Below are positions 24,501 to 32,867 of a stretch of DNA of 37,422 nt, piece by piece; positions within the stretch are counted from its first letter, which is position 1, and the number at the start of each line of letters is the position of its first letter. Location: positions 1-37,422 of the forward strand of contig JBDTDV010000077.1 in assembly GCA_039922875.1 (NCBI GenBank), read 5' to 3'. Source of the stretch: JBDTDV01 sp039922875 (lineage in GTDB: Bacteria; Actinomycetota; Actinomycetes; Actinomycetales; Microbacteriaceae). A program made the translations under genes and the position numbers. The notes beneath the pieces were generated by a model, which saw only the letters and a list, made by a program, of their open reading frames with translations, did no database searches and was not told where the DNA came from.

Positions 24501-26288
24501 ATGGCTCTAGGCATTGAAGATTATGCACTCATCGGCAACTCGCACACCGCAGCGTTGGTCGGGCGCGACGGAAGCATTGACTGGTTGTGCCTGCCGCGCT
24601 TCGATTCCGCCTCGACGTTCGGGGCCTTGCTCGGTTCCAAAGACCATGGCCGGTGGTTGGTCGCTCCCACGGACACAGACGCGAAGGCCAGCCGGCACTA
24701 CGAGAAGAACACCTTCGTCCTGATCACACGCTGGACAACCGATTCCGGCGAAGTGGAGGTGGTCGACTTCATGCCGAGTGGGCATGACCGCGTCGATGTG
24801 ATCAGGCGGATTCGTGGCATCCGAGGAAGCGTGGAGCTGCATCAGGAATTGCGGATTCGCTTCGACTATGCCGCAGCGATGCCGTGGGTGAGAAAGGTCA
24901 CCGAGAAAGATTCGAAAGCACTGATCGCCGTGGCCGGGGCAGACGCTGTCATCGTGCGCGGGCCGGAATTGCACGCCACAGATCACAGCCACCAGAACTC
25001 GTTCACCGTTGCCGAGGGTGAAAGCGTGGACCTTTCCATCGGCTGGTTTTCCTCGTATCGAGACGCTCCAGCCGCCATAGATGTTGAGGCCGCGTTGGCC
25101 TCCACCAAAAAGTGGTGGAATGACTGGGCGCGCAATTGCAGCCACGATGGGCCGTACACCGACGAGGTGATCCGGTCCCTGCTGGTGTTGAGAGCGCTGA
25201 CCCACGACGGCACCGGCGGTATCGTCGCCGCTGCCACAACCTCGCTGCCGGAGGACTTCGGGGGCGAGCGCAACTGGGATTACCGCTATGTGTGGTTGCG
25301 CGACGCCTCGCTCACCCTGGACGTCCTGCTGAATCACGGCTTCCGCACCGAGGTCGAGAAATGGCGCCGCTGGTTGCTCCGGGCGATAGCCGGAGATCCT
25401 GCCGACGTTCAGATCATGTATGGCCTGGCTGGTGAGCGTTACCTATCAGAGCGCGAGTTGAGCAGCCTGCCCGGGTATCGCGGGTCCGCGCCGGTCAGGG
25501 TGGGCAACGCGGCGGCGCTCCAGTTCCAGGCCGATGTCATCGGCGAGGTCATGGTTGCTCTGCACTCGGCCCGCGAGGCCGGTATCGCCGAGACGCGGTT
25601 CTCCTGGTCGCTGCAACGATCGCTGATGACCTATTTGGAGAAGAACTGGCAGACCCCGGACCAGGGTATTTGGGAGATCCGCGGCGAGGCGCACGCTTTC
25701 ACCCACTCGCGGGTAATGGTGTGGTCCGCCTTCGATCGTGCGGTCAAGGGTGCCACCGAGTTCGGCCTACCCGGGCCTGTACAGCGTTGGAGCCGGCTCC
25801 GCGACCGAATCCGTGACGAGATCGAGGAAAAGGGATTCGATCACAAGCGGGGCACTTACACGCAATACTTCGGCTCAGCCGAGGTGGATGCCTCGCTGCT
25901 TCAGCTGCCGCAGGTCGGCTACTGCGCGGCCGACGACCCGCGAATGCTCGGAACGGTGGCCGCCATCGAGCACGATCTGCTCCGGGACGGTCTGGTGTTG
26001 CGCTATCGAACGGAGAAGGGAGTCGACGGGCTTTCCGGCTCGGAGCATCCGTTCTTGGCGTGCTCGTTCTGGCTGGTGGCACAGTACGCCCAATCCAATC
26101 GGATGCCGGAGGCAACGAAGCTCATGGACCGCCTCGTCACCTTCTGCAACGATGTCGGATTGCTGTCCGAAGAGTATGACGTGGACGACCACCGCCAGGC
26201 CGGCAATACCCCGCAGGCGTTCTCCCACCTGGCGCTGGTCCGTGCCGCCGACGCCATGACAGGCGGTCGACGGCACGTCAGCCACTGA
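24501..26288 (+). CDS. GH15 family glycoside hydrolase (trehalase/glucoamylase type)
   Basis: A 595-residue inverting glycosidase of family GH15. The bacterial GH15 N-terminal signature is clear: MALGIEDYALIGNSHTAALV, then GRDGSIDWLCLPRFDSASTFGALLG. The (alpha/alpha)6 catalytic domain has GGERNWDYRYVWLRDAS, the LPGYRGSAPVRVGNAAALQ segment near the general acid, and GLLSEEYDVDDHRQAGNTPQAFSH with the probable general base. No signal peptide, so it acts in the cytosol. Mycobacterial homologues of this type are trehalases, which would fit the otsAB genes in the window; glucoamylase or dextranase activity cannot be excluded. The upstream frame extension to 24285 runs inside zwf and is rejected. 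Confidence 0.92.
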   Translation: MALGIEDYALIGNSHTAALVGRDGSIDWLCLPRFDSASTFGALLGSKDHGRWLVAPTDTDAKASRHYEKNTFVLITRWTTDSGEVEVVDFMPSGHDRVDVIRRIRGIRGSVELHQELRIRFDYAAAMPWVRKVTEKDSKALIAVAGADAVIVRGPELHATDHSHQNSFTVAEGESVDLSIGWFSSYRDAPAAIDVEAALASTKKWWNDWARNCSHDGPYTDEVIRSLLVLRALTHDGTGGIVAAATTSLPEDFGGERNWDYRYVWLRDASLTLDVLLNHGFRTEVEKWRRWLLRAIAGDPADVQIMYGLAGERYLSERELSSLPGYRGSAPVRVGNAAALQFQADVIGEVMVALHSAREAGIAETRFSWSLQRSLMTYLEKNWQTPDQGIWEIRGEAHAFTHSRVMVWSAFDRAVKGATEFGLPGPVQRWSRLRDRIRDEIEEKGFDHKRGTYTQYFGSAEVDASLLQLPQVGYCAADDPRMLGTVAAIEHDLLRDGLVLRYRTEKGVDGLSGSEHPFLACSFWLVAQYAQSNRMPEATKLMDRLVTFCNDVGLLSEEYDVDDHRQAGNTPQAFSHLALVRAADAMTGGRRHVSH

Positions 26289-26300
26289 GCTCTCGCTCAG
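26285..26300. terminator. Hairpin formed by the facing stop codons of GH15 and fasciclin genes
   Basis: CTGAG (26285-26289) and CTCAG (26296-26300) pair around CTCTCG. Each arm contains one gene's TGA stop (26286-26288 plus, 26299-26297 minus). The stem is short and lacks a T-tract, so it is a weak bidirectional terminator candidate. Confidence 0.25.
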
Positions 26301-26891
26301 TTGGCCGGAGGCATCAACACTCCATCGATCAGGTAAACCGTGGCGTTTGCGGTGTGTACTCCACCGCAGATGACGTTGGCACCATTCACCGTCATCATGT
26401 CGCCGCTCCCGGTTACCTCGACCGAGCCACCCTCTACCGTCTTCTGCATCCCGTCAATCGTGTCGGGCGACAGCGGGCCTGCAACCACGTGGTAGGTCAA
26501 GATCTTCTTGAGCGTCTCGGCACCCGCCGGAGTCTTCAGCACGTCGACTGTTGCCGGGTCGAGCTTTGCGAACGCGTCGTCCACCGGTGCGAACACGGTG
26601 AACTGGTCGCCGTTGAGGGTATCAACCAGGTTGACGTCGGAGTTCAGATTGCCGAAGACGGCGGCTACCAGAGTCTTCAGCAACGGATTGTTGGATGCTG
26701 CAACAGCAACCGGGTCGGTCGACATGCCCACGACAGAGCCGGGGCCGCTTGGTACCTGAGCCGCGTAGGCGGCACAGCCGGGTCCCACCAGATCGGCGGC
26801 GGGATCCACCGGCGGCGCGGCCGGATAGCGCGAACATCGCGATGCCCGTGACTGCCAGCACCGTGACCGCATTTCTCTTGGTTATACGCAT
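26297..26891 (-). pseudogene. Fasciclin-domain (MPT70/MPT83-like) lipoprotein, frameshifted at the lipobox
   Basis: The main frame encodes a fasciclin (FAS1) domain: DLVGPGCAAYAAQVPSG, DPVAVAASNNPLLKTL, LNGDQFTVFAPVDDAFAKLD, ILTYHVVAGPLSP and ANATVYLIDGVLMPPAN. Its natural start is in another frame: ATG 26891 after AAGGAG gives MRITKRNAVTVLAVTGIAMF and then ALSG, an apparent lipoprotein signal. At about 26817-26822 the frame is lost. A net loss of two bases (TGC reduced to C) would restore LSGC-APPVD, a proper lipobox; a one-base insertion is the alternative. Without a fix no secretion signal joins the domain. Homologues in mycobacteria are secreted or lipid-anchored and SigK-controlled. Sequencing error is possible, but the adjacent dipZ is clearly decayed too. 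Confidence 0.75.
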
Positions 26892-26914
26892 GGGATTCTC
26901 CTTCGGATTGGGAT

Positions 26915-26941
26915 CAATCCGATTTCCGGCGGGTTCCGAAT
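26915..26941 (+). promoter_or_regulatory. SigK-like promoter before dipZ
   Basis: CAATCC (26915-26920), a 15-bp spacer and CCGAAT (26936-26941) resemble the mycobacterial SigK promoter as I recall it (CCATCC / CCGAAT). It lies about 30 bp before the dipZ GTG and upstream of sigK, as an autoregulated operon would need. An inverted repeat CGGATTG-N4-CAATCCG (26904-26921) overlaps the -35. Confidence 0.4.
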
Positions 26942-26971
26942 ATCGTGCATACCGACCCGTTGGAGGCCACC

Positions 26972-27891
26972 GTGTACCTGTCCCTCGCCTTGACCGGCTT
27001 CCTCGGCGGCTTGATCACCGGAATTTCGCCCTGCATCCTGCCCGTTCTGCCGGTGATCTTCTTTCCGGTGGCGTGCAGGCGGACCGCGGGGCGGCAATGC
27101 CGGTCTCTCGCTGGCGGCCGTACTTGGTGATCCTCGGTCTGGTGGTGAGTTTCAGCGTGTTCACACTGGTGGGGTCGCTGCTGCTGGCCCTGCTGCAGCT
27201 GCCCCAAGATGTGCTGCGCTACGCCAGAACAAGGCCCTCTCCCGGTGCAGCAATGATGCGCATGAACTGCGCATCTGCGGCACCGCCCCGGAGATCACCG
27301 GCATACAGCAATGGTTCAATACCCCGGCAAACGCGCCGATCGCACTGCCTGAGCTCAAAGGCAAGGTGGTTTTGATCGACTTCTGGGCGTATTCCTGCAT
27401 CAACTGCCAACGATCGGTGCCGCACGTGGTCGCCTGGGACAAGGCATACCACGCGGCGGGACTCCAGGTGATCGGAGTCCATTCGCCGGAGTATTCATTC
27501 GAAAAGGTGGTCGGAAACGTGGAGCAGGGCGCATCCGATTTGGGTATCAGCTACCCGGTAGCCATCGACAACACCCTGTCGACCTGGACCAACTACCGCA
27601 ACCGCTACTGGCCTGCGCACTACCTCATCGACGCCAGTGGAGTGGTACGAAACGTGCAGTTCGGCGAAGGGCACCGGCGACGTCCGGCTGAACTACACGG
27701 CCCAGGAGGTTCGGATGGTGCTATCGGGTTCCGGAACCGTCACGTATCGCGTCGACGGAGTCCAACACACCGTGAACGTCGACGGGACGCCGAAATCCTA
27801 TCGACTGGTGAAAACCTCCGATCTGCGCTCGGGAACACTGGATGTCAGCCTGACGCACGGCGTTCAGGCGTTCTCGTTCACCTTCGGTTGA
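26972..27891 (+). pseudogene. dipZ: Decayed dipZ (CcdA-thioredoxin fusion), one frameshift and two large deletions
   Basis: Intact DipZ proteins are about 550-600 residues: CcdA-like membrane domain, thioredoxin/TlpA-like domain, C-terminal beta domain. Here GTG 26972 (GGAGG upstream) gives MYLSLALTGFLGG, then ISPCILPVLPVIFF. At about 27062-27065 one base is missing (TTT for expected TTTT). The sequence continues in another frame with SGGVQADRGAAMPV and VVSFSVFTLVGSLLLALLQL. At about 27222-27230 it jumps to NKALSRCSNDAHEL and the thioredoxin domain with its CxxC (FWAYSCINCQRS), omitting most CcdA helices. At about 27665-27672 it jumps frame again to TGDVRLNYTAQEV and ends GTLDVSLTHGVQAFSFTFG at TGA 27889-27891. 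Deletions this large are not sequencing error. Confidence 0.88.
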
Positions 27892-27922
27892 GCGCTCGAT
27901 GCGAAATGACCGAGGACGCCTG

Positions 27923-28528
27923 ATGACGGCGCTGCAGGAACGGAAACCTGTCATGCTTGAGGACGTGACAGGCGACATCGGTGAACCGGCCGCCGAAGCC
28001 CTGCTGGCCCGAGTTGGTCGGGGTGATACCGCAGCCTTCGCGCAGTTCTACGATCGGTTCGCCCCCAAGGTGCTCGGTCTGGTCCGACGGCTCATCCGCG
28101 ATCACGCGCAATCAGAAGAGGTGACGCAGGAAGTCTTTCTGGAGATCTGGCAGTCCGCGAGCCGCTTCGATCCGAACAAAGCAGGAGCTTCGACGTGGAC
28201 AATGACGATGGCGCATCGCCGGGCCATCGACCGGATCCGCTCGGCCCAGGCGACCCGCAACCGAGACATCCGGGTGGGAATCCGCGATTATGGGACCGAA
28301 TACGACCAGGTGGCCGAGGCCGCCGAGGTACGAATCGAACATGAAAGGGTGGAGGCCGCAATGCACAGCCTGAGCGAGGCGCAGCGGCAGGCGGTCAGCC
28401 TCGCATACTACGGTGGACTGACCCACACCGAACTGGCCGAACGGCTCAGCATTCCGGTCGGCACGGTAAAGACCAGGCTGCGCGACGGGATGAGCCGGCT
28501 TCGTAACGAACTGGGGGTGACACCATGA
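27923..28528 (+). CDS. sigK: ECF sigma factor, SigK type
   Basis: A 201-residue ECF sigma factor. Region 2 is seen in FDRFAPKVLGLVRRLI-like helices (FYDRFAPKVLG), SEEVTQEVFLEIW and TWTMTMAHRRAIDRIR; region 4 in LSEAQRQAVSLAYYGGLTHTEL, then GTVKTRLRDGMSRLRNEL. ATG 27923 is preferred to 27899 because GAGGA lies 7 nt before it. It overlaps rskA by four bases (ATGA). In mycobacteria SigK drives mpt70/mpt83 and dipZ; here the remains of both target types lie directly upstream, which supports the subtype. Intact and apparently functional. Confidence 0.9.
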   Translation: MTALQERKPVMLEDVTGDIGEPAAEALLARVGRGDTAAFAQFYDRFAPKVLGLVRRLIRDHAQSEEVTQEVFLEIWQSASRFDPNKAGASTWTMTMAHRRAIDRIRSAQATRNRDIRVGIRDYGTEYDQVAEAAEVRIEHERVEAAMHSLSEAQRQAVSLAYYGGLTHTELAERLSIPVGTVKTRLRDGMSRLRNELGVTP

Positions 28529-29307
28529 CCGACCCCGATGACCCACGGTTGCTGGCGGCGGGTTTCGCCCTCGGCTCACTGACCGCGCGGGAGCGCGCCG
28601 AGTACCAGAACTACCTGGATTCGACACCGGGTGCCTTCAAGGAGGCAGACGAATTGCAGTCCACCGCAGCTCGGCTCGGGGAGGCGGTGCAGCCGGTCGA
28701 TCCCCCGGCTCGGTTGAAGGCCGACATCATGGCCAGGCTCGGCGGCATCCCGCAGTTGCCGCCTCTGGAAACTGCAGCGGCCATGGATGGGCTCACGACC
28801 GATCCGAACCTCACCACGAGGGCGACCAGTCGCGCCCGAGCCCGCTGGTTCAACCGGCCCGTCGGCATCCTGGCCGCCGCAGCCGCGGCAGCCGTACTGT
28901 TTGTTGGCGGCACCCTGGTGGGAATCGGCATCAATTCCGGCGAATCATTCCACCAGCAGCAAGCCAGCGCACTGGCATCGATCAACTCCGCGCCCGATGC
29001 CCAGCGGACCACCGCGACCATTACGGGCGGGGGCACCGCAACGGTGGTGTGGTCGCCCGAGGTCGGCAAATCAGCCCTTCTGGTGGATGGGCTGAAGAGC
29101 CTCCCCTCTGACAAGACCTACGAGCTCTGGTACATCGCCGGTGACGTGCCCACCCCGGCCGGCACCATGGATCCCACCGAGAACGGCACTACCTGGCGGG
29201 TGCTCGAGGGTGAACTGCGCCCGGGGGCGACGATCGGCGTCACGGTCGAACCACAGGGTGGTTCTAAAAAACCGACCACGACGCCCATCGTCGCCATCCG
29301 CACCTAA
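28525..29307 (+). CDS. rskA: Anti-sigma-K factor RskA-like membrane protein
   Basis: A 260-residue single-pass membrane anti-sigma factor. The N-terminal cytosolic sigma-binding domain (LLAAGFALGSLTARERAEYQNYL) has no Cys/His zinc motif, as in RskA. One membrane segment spans about residues 112-134 (VGILAAAAAAAVLFVGGTLVG). The extracytoplasmic RskA C-terminal domain contains ATVVWSPEVGKSALLVDGL and LWYIAGDVPTPAGTM. The ATGA overlap with sigK favours balanced production. Release of SigK by regulated proteolysis is known for the family. No defect is seen here. Confidence 0.92.
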   Translation: MTDPDDPRLLAAGFALGSLTARERAEYQNYLDSTPGAFKEADELQSTAARLGEAVQPVDPPARLKADIMARLGGIPQLPPLETAAAMDGLTTDPNLTTRATSRARARWFNRPVGILAAAAAAAVLFVGGTLVGIGINSGESFHQQQASALASINSAPDAQRTTATITGGGTATVVWSPEVGKSALLVDGLKSLPSDKTYELWYIAGDVPTPAGTMDPTENGTTWRVLEGELRPGATIGVTVEPQGGSKKPTTTPIVAIRT

Positions 29308-29313
29308 CGGAGG

Positions 29314-29333
29314 GTGACCGTGGACCCGGTCAC
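29314..29333. terminator. Hairpin between rskA and the symporter gene
   Basis: GTGACCG and CGGTCAC are perfect 7-bp arms around a 6-nt loop, 6 bp after the rskA stop in a convergent gap. There is no T-tract; it is a candidate bidirectional terminator. Confidence 0.45.
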
Positions 29334-29354
29334 GATCCTCACGACCGGTGCGCC

Positions 29355-31082
29355 TTAGACAACGGGCGCCGCCGTCTCCGACTCGCCCTGCTCAATTTCC
29401 TTGTCCATGACCTTCTGGATGTCGGCGACCTTCGGGTCGTTCTCATCCGCGCCGTAGTCGCTGGCCGTGGTGCTGTCCACGCCGTCCTTGACCTTGAGCG
29501 CCCGGAACACGACCGTCAGGATGACCGAGACCAGCGCGTTGAGCACGAACGCGGTGATCGCGATGTAGATCGGGATGTCCGTGAACGGGATCGCCGCGAT
29601 CGAGCCGCCGAAGTGCGCGTGCGTGACCGGGTTCACCACATTCCAGGCCGCCCACGTGCCGTAGCCGATTCCGACCGCCCATCCGATCAGCAACGCCCAG
29701 CGGTGGAACCAGTTCGTGTACAGGCCGGCCACAATCGCCGTGAAGGTCTGCAGGATCCAGATCCCGCCAAGCAGCTGCATGTTGATCGCGGCGGATTGGT
29801 CCATCACCAGGACGAAGATCAACGCGCCGAATTTCACGACGAGCGAGGTGACCTTGGAGACCTTCGCCTCCTGCTCCGGCGTGGCATGCGGCTTGATGAA
29901 GTCCCGATAAATGTTGCGGGTGAACAGATTCGAGGCAGCGATCGACATGATGGCCGCCGGTACGAGGGCGCCGACCGCGATCGCCGCAAGCGCGACCCCG
30001 GCGAACCAGGCCGGGAAGTTATCCAGGAACAACTGCGGCACGATCAGCTGCGGATTGATTTTGCCGTCCACTCCGACCGGAATCGTGCCCGCCTTGATCG
30101 CCACATAGCCGAGCAGGGCCAGGAAGCCGAGCATCACGGTGTAGAGCGGCAAGACAACGGCATTGCGCCGAATCGTGTTCCTGGCCTTGGTCGCTAGGAC
30201 GCCGGTGATGGTGTGCGGATACATGAACAACGCCATCGCGGAGCCCAACGCCAGGGTCCAATACGCGTTGAAACTGGTGGCACCGGGAATGATCGATCCG
30301 ACCGCCTTTTGCGTCGCCGGGTTGATCGCCGACATCTTGGTCTGCGCAGAGTCGAAGATCGCGCCCCAGCCGCCCATGTGCGACGGAAGCCAAATGATCG
30401 CGACGACAATCGCCAGGTAGATCAGAAGGTCCTTGACAACGGCGATCGTTGCCGGCGCGCGCAGCCCCGCCGTGTAGGTGTATGCGGCGAGCACCGCGAA
30501 GGCAATGATCAGCGGCAGGTCGGCCATGAACAGGTTCTCGCCGCTGCCCAGACCGAGAACGGACAAGACCGCCTTGATCCCCACCAGCTGCAGGGCGATG
30601 TAGGGCATCGTCGCCAGAATTCCGGTGACCGCGATCGCCAGCGAGAGCGATTTGCTGCCGTAACGGCCCTTCACGAAGTCGGCCGGAGTCACGAATCCAT
30701 GACGGTGCGAGACCGACCAGAGCCGTGCCATCAACAAGAACACGATCGGGTATAACACGACGGTGTATGGCACCGCGAAAAAGCCGGTGACGGAGCCCGT
30801 GCTGTACATGGCCGCGGGCACGGCGATGAAGGTGTATGCGGTGTACAGGTCGCCGCCGAGTAGGAACCAGGTGATCCAGTTTCCGAAACTACGGCCGCCC
30901 AGTCCCCACTCGTCCAGTGACTTCAGTCCGCGTTCCTCGGGTTTGACGCGCCACCGCACGGCCCAGAAGCCCATCACGGCAACCAGCGAGAAAATCACGA
31001 TGACAACGGTCAGTGCGACACCGTTGATCGGTCGTTCCGGGGCAGCCGCTGAGAGGACGGCTGCCGCCAGACTCGCGCTCAC
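29355..31082 (-). CDS. Sodium:solute symporter (SSS family), monocarboxylate/acetate type
   Basis: A 575-residue polytopic protein with about 13 membrane segments. Family stretches include GGRSFGNWITWFLLGGDLYTAYTFIAVPAAMY, RYGSKSLSLAIAVTGILATMPYIALQLVG and SGLV-type AIMSIAASNLFTRNIYRDFI. The start GTG 31082 overlaps the TGA of the DUF3311 gene by four bases (GTGA). The open frame continues upstream to 31445 inside that gene and is rejected. SSS transporters paired with a small DUF3311 protein are common in Actinobacteria and some carry pyruvate, acetate or propionate; the substrate here is inferred. The C-terminal tail is acidic. Confidence 0.9.
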   Translation of the reverse strand: MSASLAAAVLSAAAPERPINGVALTVVIVIFSLVAVMGFWAVRWRVKPEERGLKSLDEWGLGGRSFGNWITWFLLGGDLYTAYTFIAVPAAMYSTGSVTGFFAVPYTVVLYPIVFLLMARLWSVSHRHGFVTPADFVKGRYGSKSLSLAIAVTGILATMPYIALQLVGIKAVLSVLGLGSGENLFMADLPLIIAFAVLAAYTYTAGLRAPATIAVVKDLLIYLAIVVAIIWLPSHMGGWGAIFDSAQTKMSAINPATQKAVGSIIPGATSFNAYWTLALGSAMALFMYPHTITGVLATKARNTIRRNAVVLPLYTVMLGFLALLGYVAIKAGTIPVGVDGKINPQLIVPQLFLDNFPAWFAGVALAAIAVGALVPAAIMSIAASNLFTRNIYRDFIKPHATPEQEAKVSKVTSLVVKFGALIFVLVMDQSAAINMQLLGGIWILQTFTAIVAGLYTNWFHRWALLIGWAVGIGYGTWAAWNVVNPVTHAHFGGSIAAIPFTDIPIYIAITAFVLNALVSVILTVVFRALKVKDGVDSTTASDYGADENDPKVADIQKVMDKEIEQGESETAAPVV

Positions 31083-31378
31083 TTGCCCGTACCGTTCGAG
31101 TCGCTCAGACTCGAGCCGTTCGGCTTGTGCACAGCGGCACGGCGTCGCTTGTCTTCGCGGGTCACGATCGTGTAGGTGATCCAGAGCAGGCCGGCTTCCA
31201 CGAAGACCCAGAGGATCTGATACCAGTAGAAGAAGGGGAACCCGAGTAGCTCGGGGTCGTGCTTGGCGTACATCGGCACGACCAGCGGTAGCACGATTCC
31301 TATCGTCAGGATTATCCCGGCGACGATGTATGGGCCCGGTCTCGCCGGGCCTCGGGTGGGAGTAGCAGAATTTGACAT
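31079..31378 (-). CDS. DUF3311 small membrane protein, symporter partner
   Basis: A 99-residue protein with two membrane segments (about residues 17-36, IVAGIILTIGIVLPLVVPMY, and 46-68, FPFFYWYQILWVFVEAGLLW) and a basic, Ser-rich tail. The pattern PEL.GFPFFYWYQ.LWV matches DUF3311. The start ATG 31378 has AAGGA upstream; the longer frame to 31522 is rejected. Its stop overlaps the symporter start, so the two are probably one transport unit, the small protein perhaps acting as an assembly subunit. Confidence 0.88.
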   Translation of the reverse strand: MSNSATPTRGPARPGPYIVAGIILTIGIVLPLVVPMYAKHDPELLGFPFFYWYQILWVFVEAGLLWITYTIVTREDKRRRAAVHKPNGSSLSDSNGTGK

Positions 31379-31516
31379 CACTGTCCTTCTGGAACCCTGG
31401 TATCGCTGGCAGGATCTCTGCACACAGCCGTCCCCGGTAGTGCACGTTGATGTATTGCTCGGGCCGGGACGCAGGAATTCCAGAATCGAGAATATACCCC
31501 GGAGTAACTTAGGATC

Positions 31517-31543
31517 GGCCATCGCACCCTCGTCCCGATGGCC
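31517..31543 (+). promoter_or_regulatory. 8-bp inverted repeat upstream of the TauE/SafE gene
   Basis: GGCCATCG and CGATGGCC are perfect arms around an 11-bp spacer, ending 20 bp before the start codon. It may be an operator or a leader hairpin in the 185-bp divergent gap between the DUF3311 and TauE/SafE genes. Confidence 0.4.
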
Positions 31544-31563
31544 AGAGACAGGGGCAGTCAGTT

Positions 31564-32331
31564 ATGGAGTTGTTCGCGCAGTTCGGTCTCGTTGCCGTCG
31601 CAGGCTTTCTGGCTGGAGCGGTGAACACCCTGGCCGGCGGTGGGACGCTCCTGGCCTACCCTGCGCTGCTGGCATGCGGATTGCCGCCGGTGATGGCCAA
31701 CGTGACATCGTTGATCGGTCTCACTCCGGGATATGTCGGTGGCGCCTACGCGTACCGGGCGGAAATCGTTGGCCAACGACAACGGCTTCCCATCCTCGGG
31801 GTCGCCACGGTCATCGGAGCGGTGCTCGGCGCCGCCATTCTCCTGGTCACCCCGGGCAAGGCTTTTCAAATCGTGATCCCCTATCTGGTCCTGTTCTCCG
31901 CACTTCTGCTACTGGCCCAGCCTTGGTTGAGAAAGAGGTTCGCGCCGGCCGAACCCCAAGACGGCCAGCCATCGCGGGCCTCAGGCGCGGCTATCGGCAG
32001 TGTTTTCGTCGGGTCTGTCTACGGCTCCTATTTCAGCGCCGGGGTCGGGGTACTCCTTCTGGCCTGTCTCGGCGCGGCGATCAAGGAGGACTTCCAAAAG
32101 ATCAACGGCTTGAAGAACGGGCTGTCGCTATTGATCATCTTGGCCGGCGTCGCCGTCTATGCATTCTCGGGCCAGGTCAGCTGGCTGTTCGTGCTGGTAT
32201 TACTCCCGGCGTCCGGAATAGGCGGCGTAGTGGGTGGAAAGTTCGCGAAGAAGCTCAACGGCGACGTCTTGCGGTACTCGGTGTGCGCGCTCGGTCTCGC
32301 CCTGGCTGTTGTGCTGTTCATGATCAAGTAG
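31564..32331 (+). CDS. TauE/SafE family membrane exporter
   Basis: A 255-residue protein with about eight membrane segments in two repeats. The N-terminal repeat starts VAGFLAGAVNTLAGGGTLLAYPALLA and includes VTSLIGLTPGYVGGAYAYR; the second starts VGSVYGSYFSAGVGVLLLACLG. Family members export sulfite, sulfoacetate or related organosulfonates, or act as general anion carriers; substrate here unknown. ATG 31564 has a weak GGGG site. The TAG stop falls in the first copy of a 17-bp duplication, and the convergent marR stop falls in the second. Confidence 0.88.
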   Translation: MELFAQFGLVAVAGFLAGAVNTLAGGGTLLAYPALLACGLPPVMANVTSLIGLTPGYVGGAYAYRAEIVGQRQRLPILGVATVIGAVLGAAILLVTPGKAFQIVIPYLVLFSALLLLAQPWLRKRFAPAEPQDGQPSRASGAAIGSVFVGSVYGSYFSAGVGVLLLACLGAAIKEDFQKINGLKNGLSLLIILAGVAVYAFSGQVSWLFVLVLLPASGIGGVVGGKFAKKLNGDVLRYSVCALGLALAVVLFMIK

Positions 32332-32355
32332 CGCTGACGATCAAGTAGCGCTGAC
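32322..32355. repeat. 17-bp perfect duplication over the stop codons of two convergent genes
   Basis: GATCAAGTAGCGCTGAC occurs at 32322-32338 and 32339-32355. The TauE/SafE TAG (32329-32331) is in copy one. The marR TGA (32343-32341) is in copy two. Both reading frames end with the same codons as they would without the duplication. Confidence 0.97.
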
Positions 32356-32850
32356 GAGATTGCCTTCCAGCGCCTCCAGTATGGCTAGGGTGGTCTGCTG
32401 CTCCACCTGGTCGAGAGAGCCGAGAGTGACGCGCTCCAATTCCTGCCAGATCGCGTCGAGTTCGGTGCGCAGATGCGCACTGGCCGGCGTCGGTTCGATC
32501 AATGACGCCCGAGCATCGGTGGGATCCGGCCGCCGGCGAACGAAGCCGGCCCGTTCCAGACGCTGGATCGTGCGTGTCATCGTCGCCGCATCGGAGTCGA
32601 GAACCTTGACGAGGTCACTCTGGCGTTGCTCGCCCTGGTCCCAGAGATGCATCATCACCAACTCCTGCCCCGGGTAGAGCCCGGTGCGGCGTAACAACGA
32701 GCCGGCCAGCATCCGGTGCAGCCGGGCCACCCGGAAGATCGCATGGCTGACTGGACCGCCGGCCGCCGCCGTGGGCTGTCGCACCACCGTGCGGTCCGCT
32801 CCGGCTCCGCTGCTGGTAGCACGCGGTGCCGGGAATCGCGACTGATCCAC
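32341..32850 (-). CDS. MarR family transcriptional regulator
   Basis: A 169-residue winged-helix regulator. The DNA-binding domain is seen in GLYPGQELVMMHLWDQGEQRQ, DLVKVLDSDAATMTRTIQRLE and the wing AGFVRRRPDPTDARASLIEPT; flanking helices form the dimer. The start is GTG 32850 with GAGGAGG about 6 nt upstream. The protein has no cysteine, so it cannot sense electrophiles by thiol chemistry as some MarR/NemR repressors do. It is divergent from an old yellow enzyme gene, with a long palindrome near the latter, so it probably represses that gene. Confidence 0.92.
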   Translation of the reverse strand: MDQSRFPAPRATSSGAGADRTVVRQPTAAAGGPVSHAIFRVARLHRMLAGSLLRRTGLYPGQELVMMHLWDQGEQRQSDLVKVLDSDAATMTRTIQRLERAGFVRRRPDPTDARASLIEPTPASAHLRTELDAIWQELERVTLGSLDQVEQQTTLAILEALEGNLVSAT

Positions 32851-32867
32851 CTGAACCTCCTCGATAT

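Noticed and set aside
31083..31445. Longer N-terminus of the symporter
   Set aside because: The stretch is Arg-rich, lies wholly inside the DUF3311 gene in another frame, and GTG 31082 gives the usual GTGA overlap and a normal first membrane segment.
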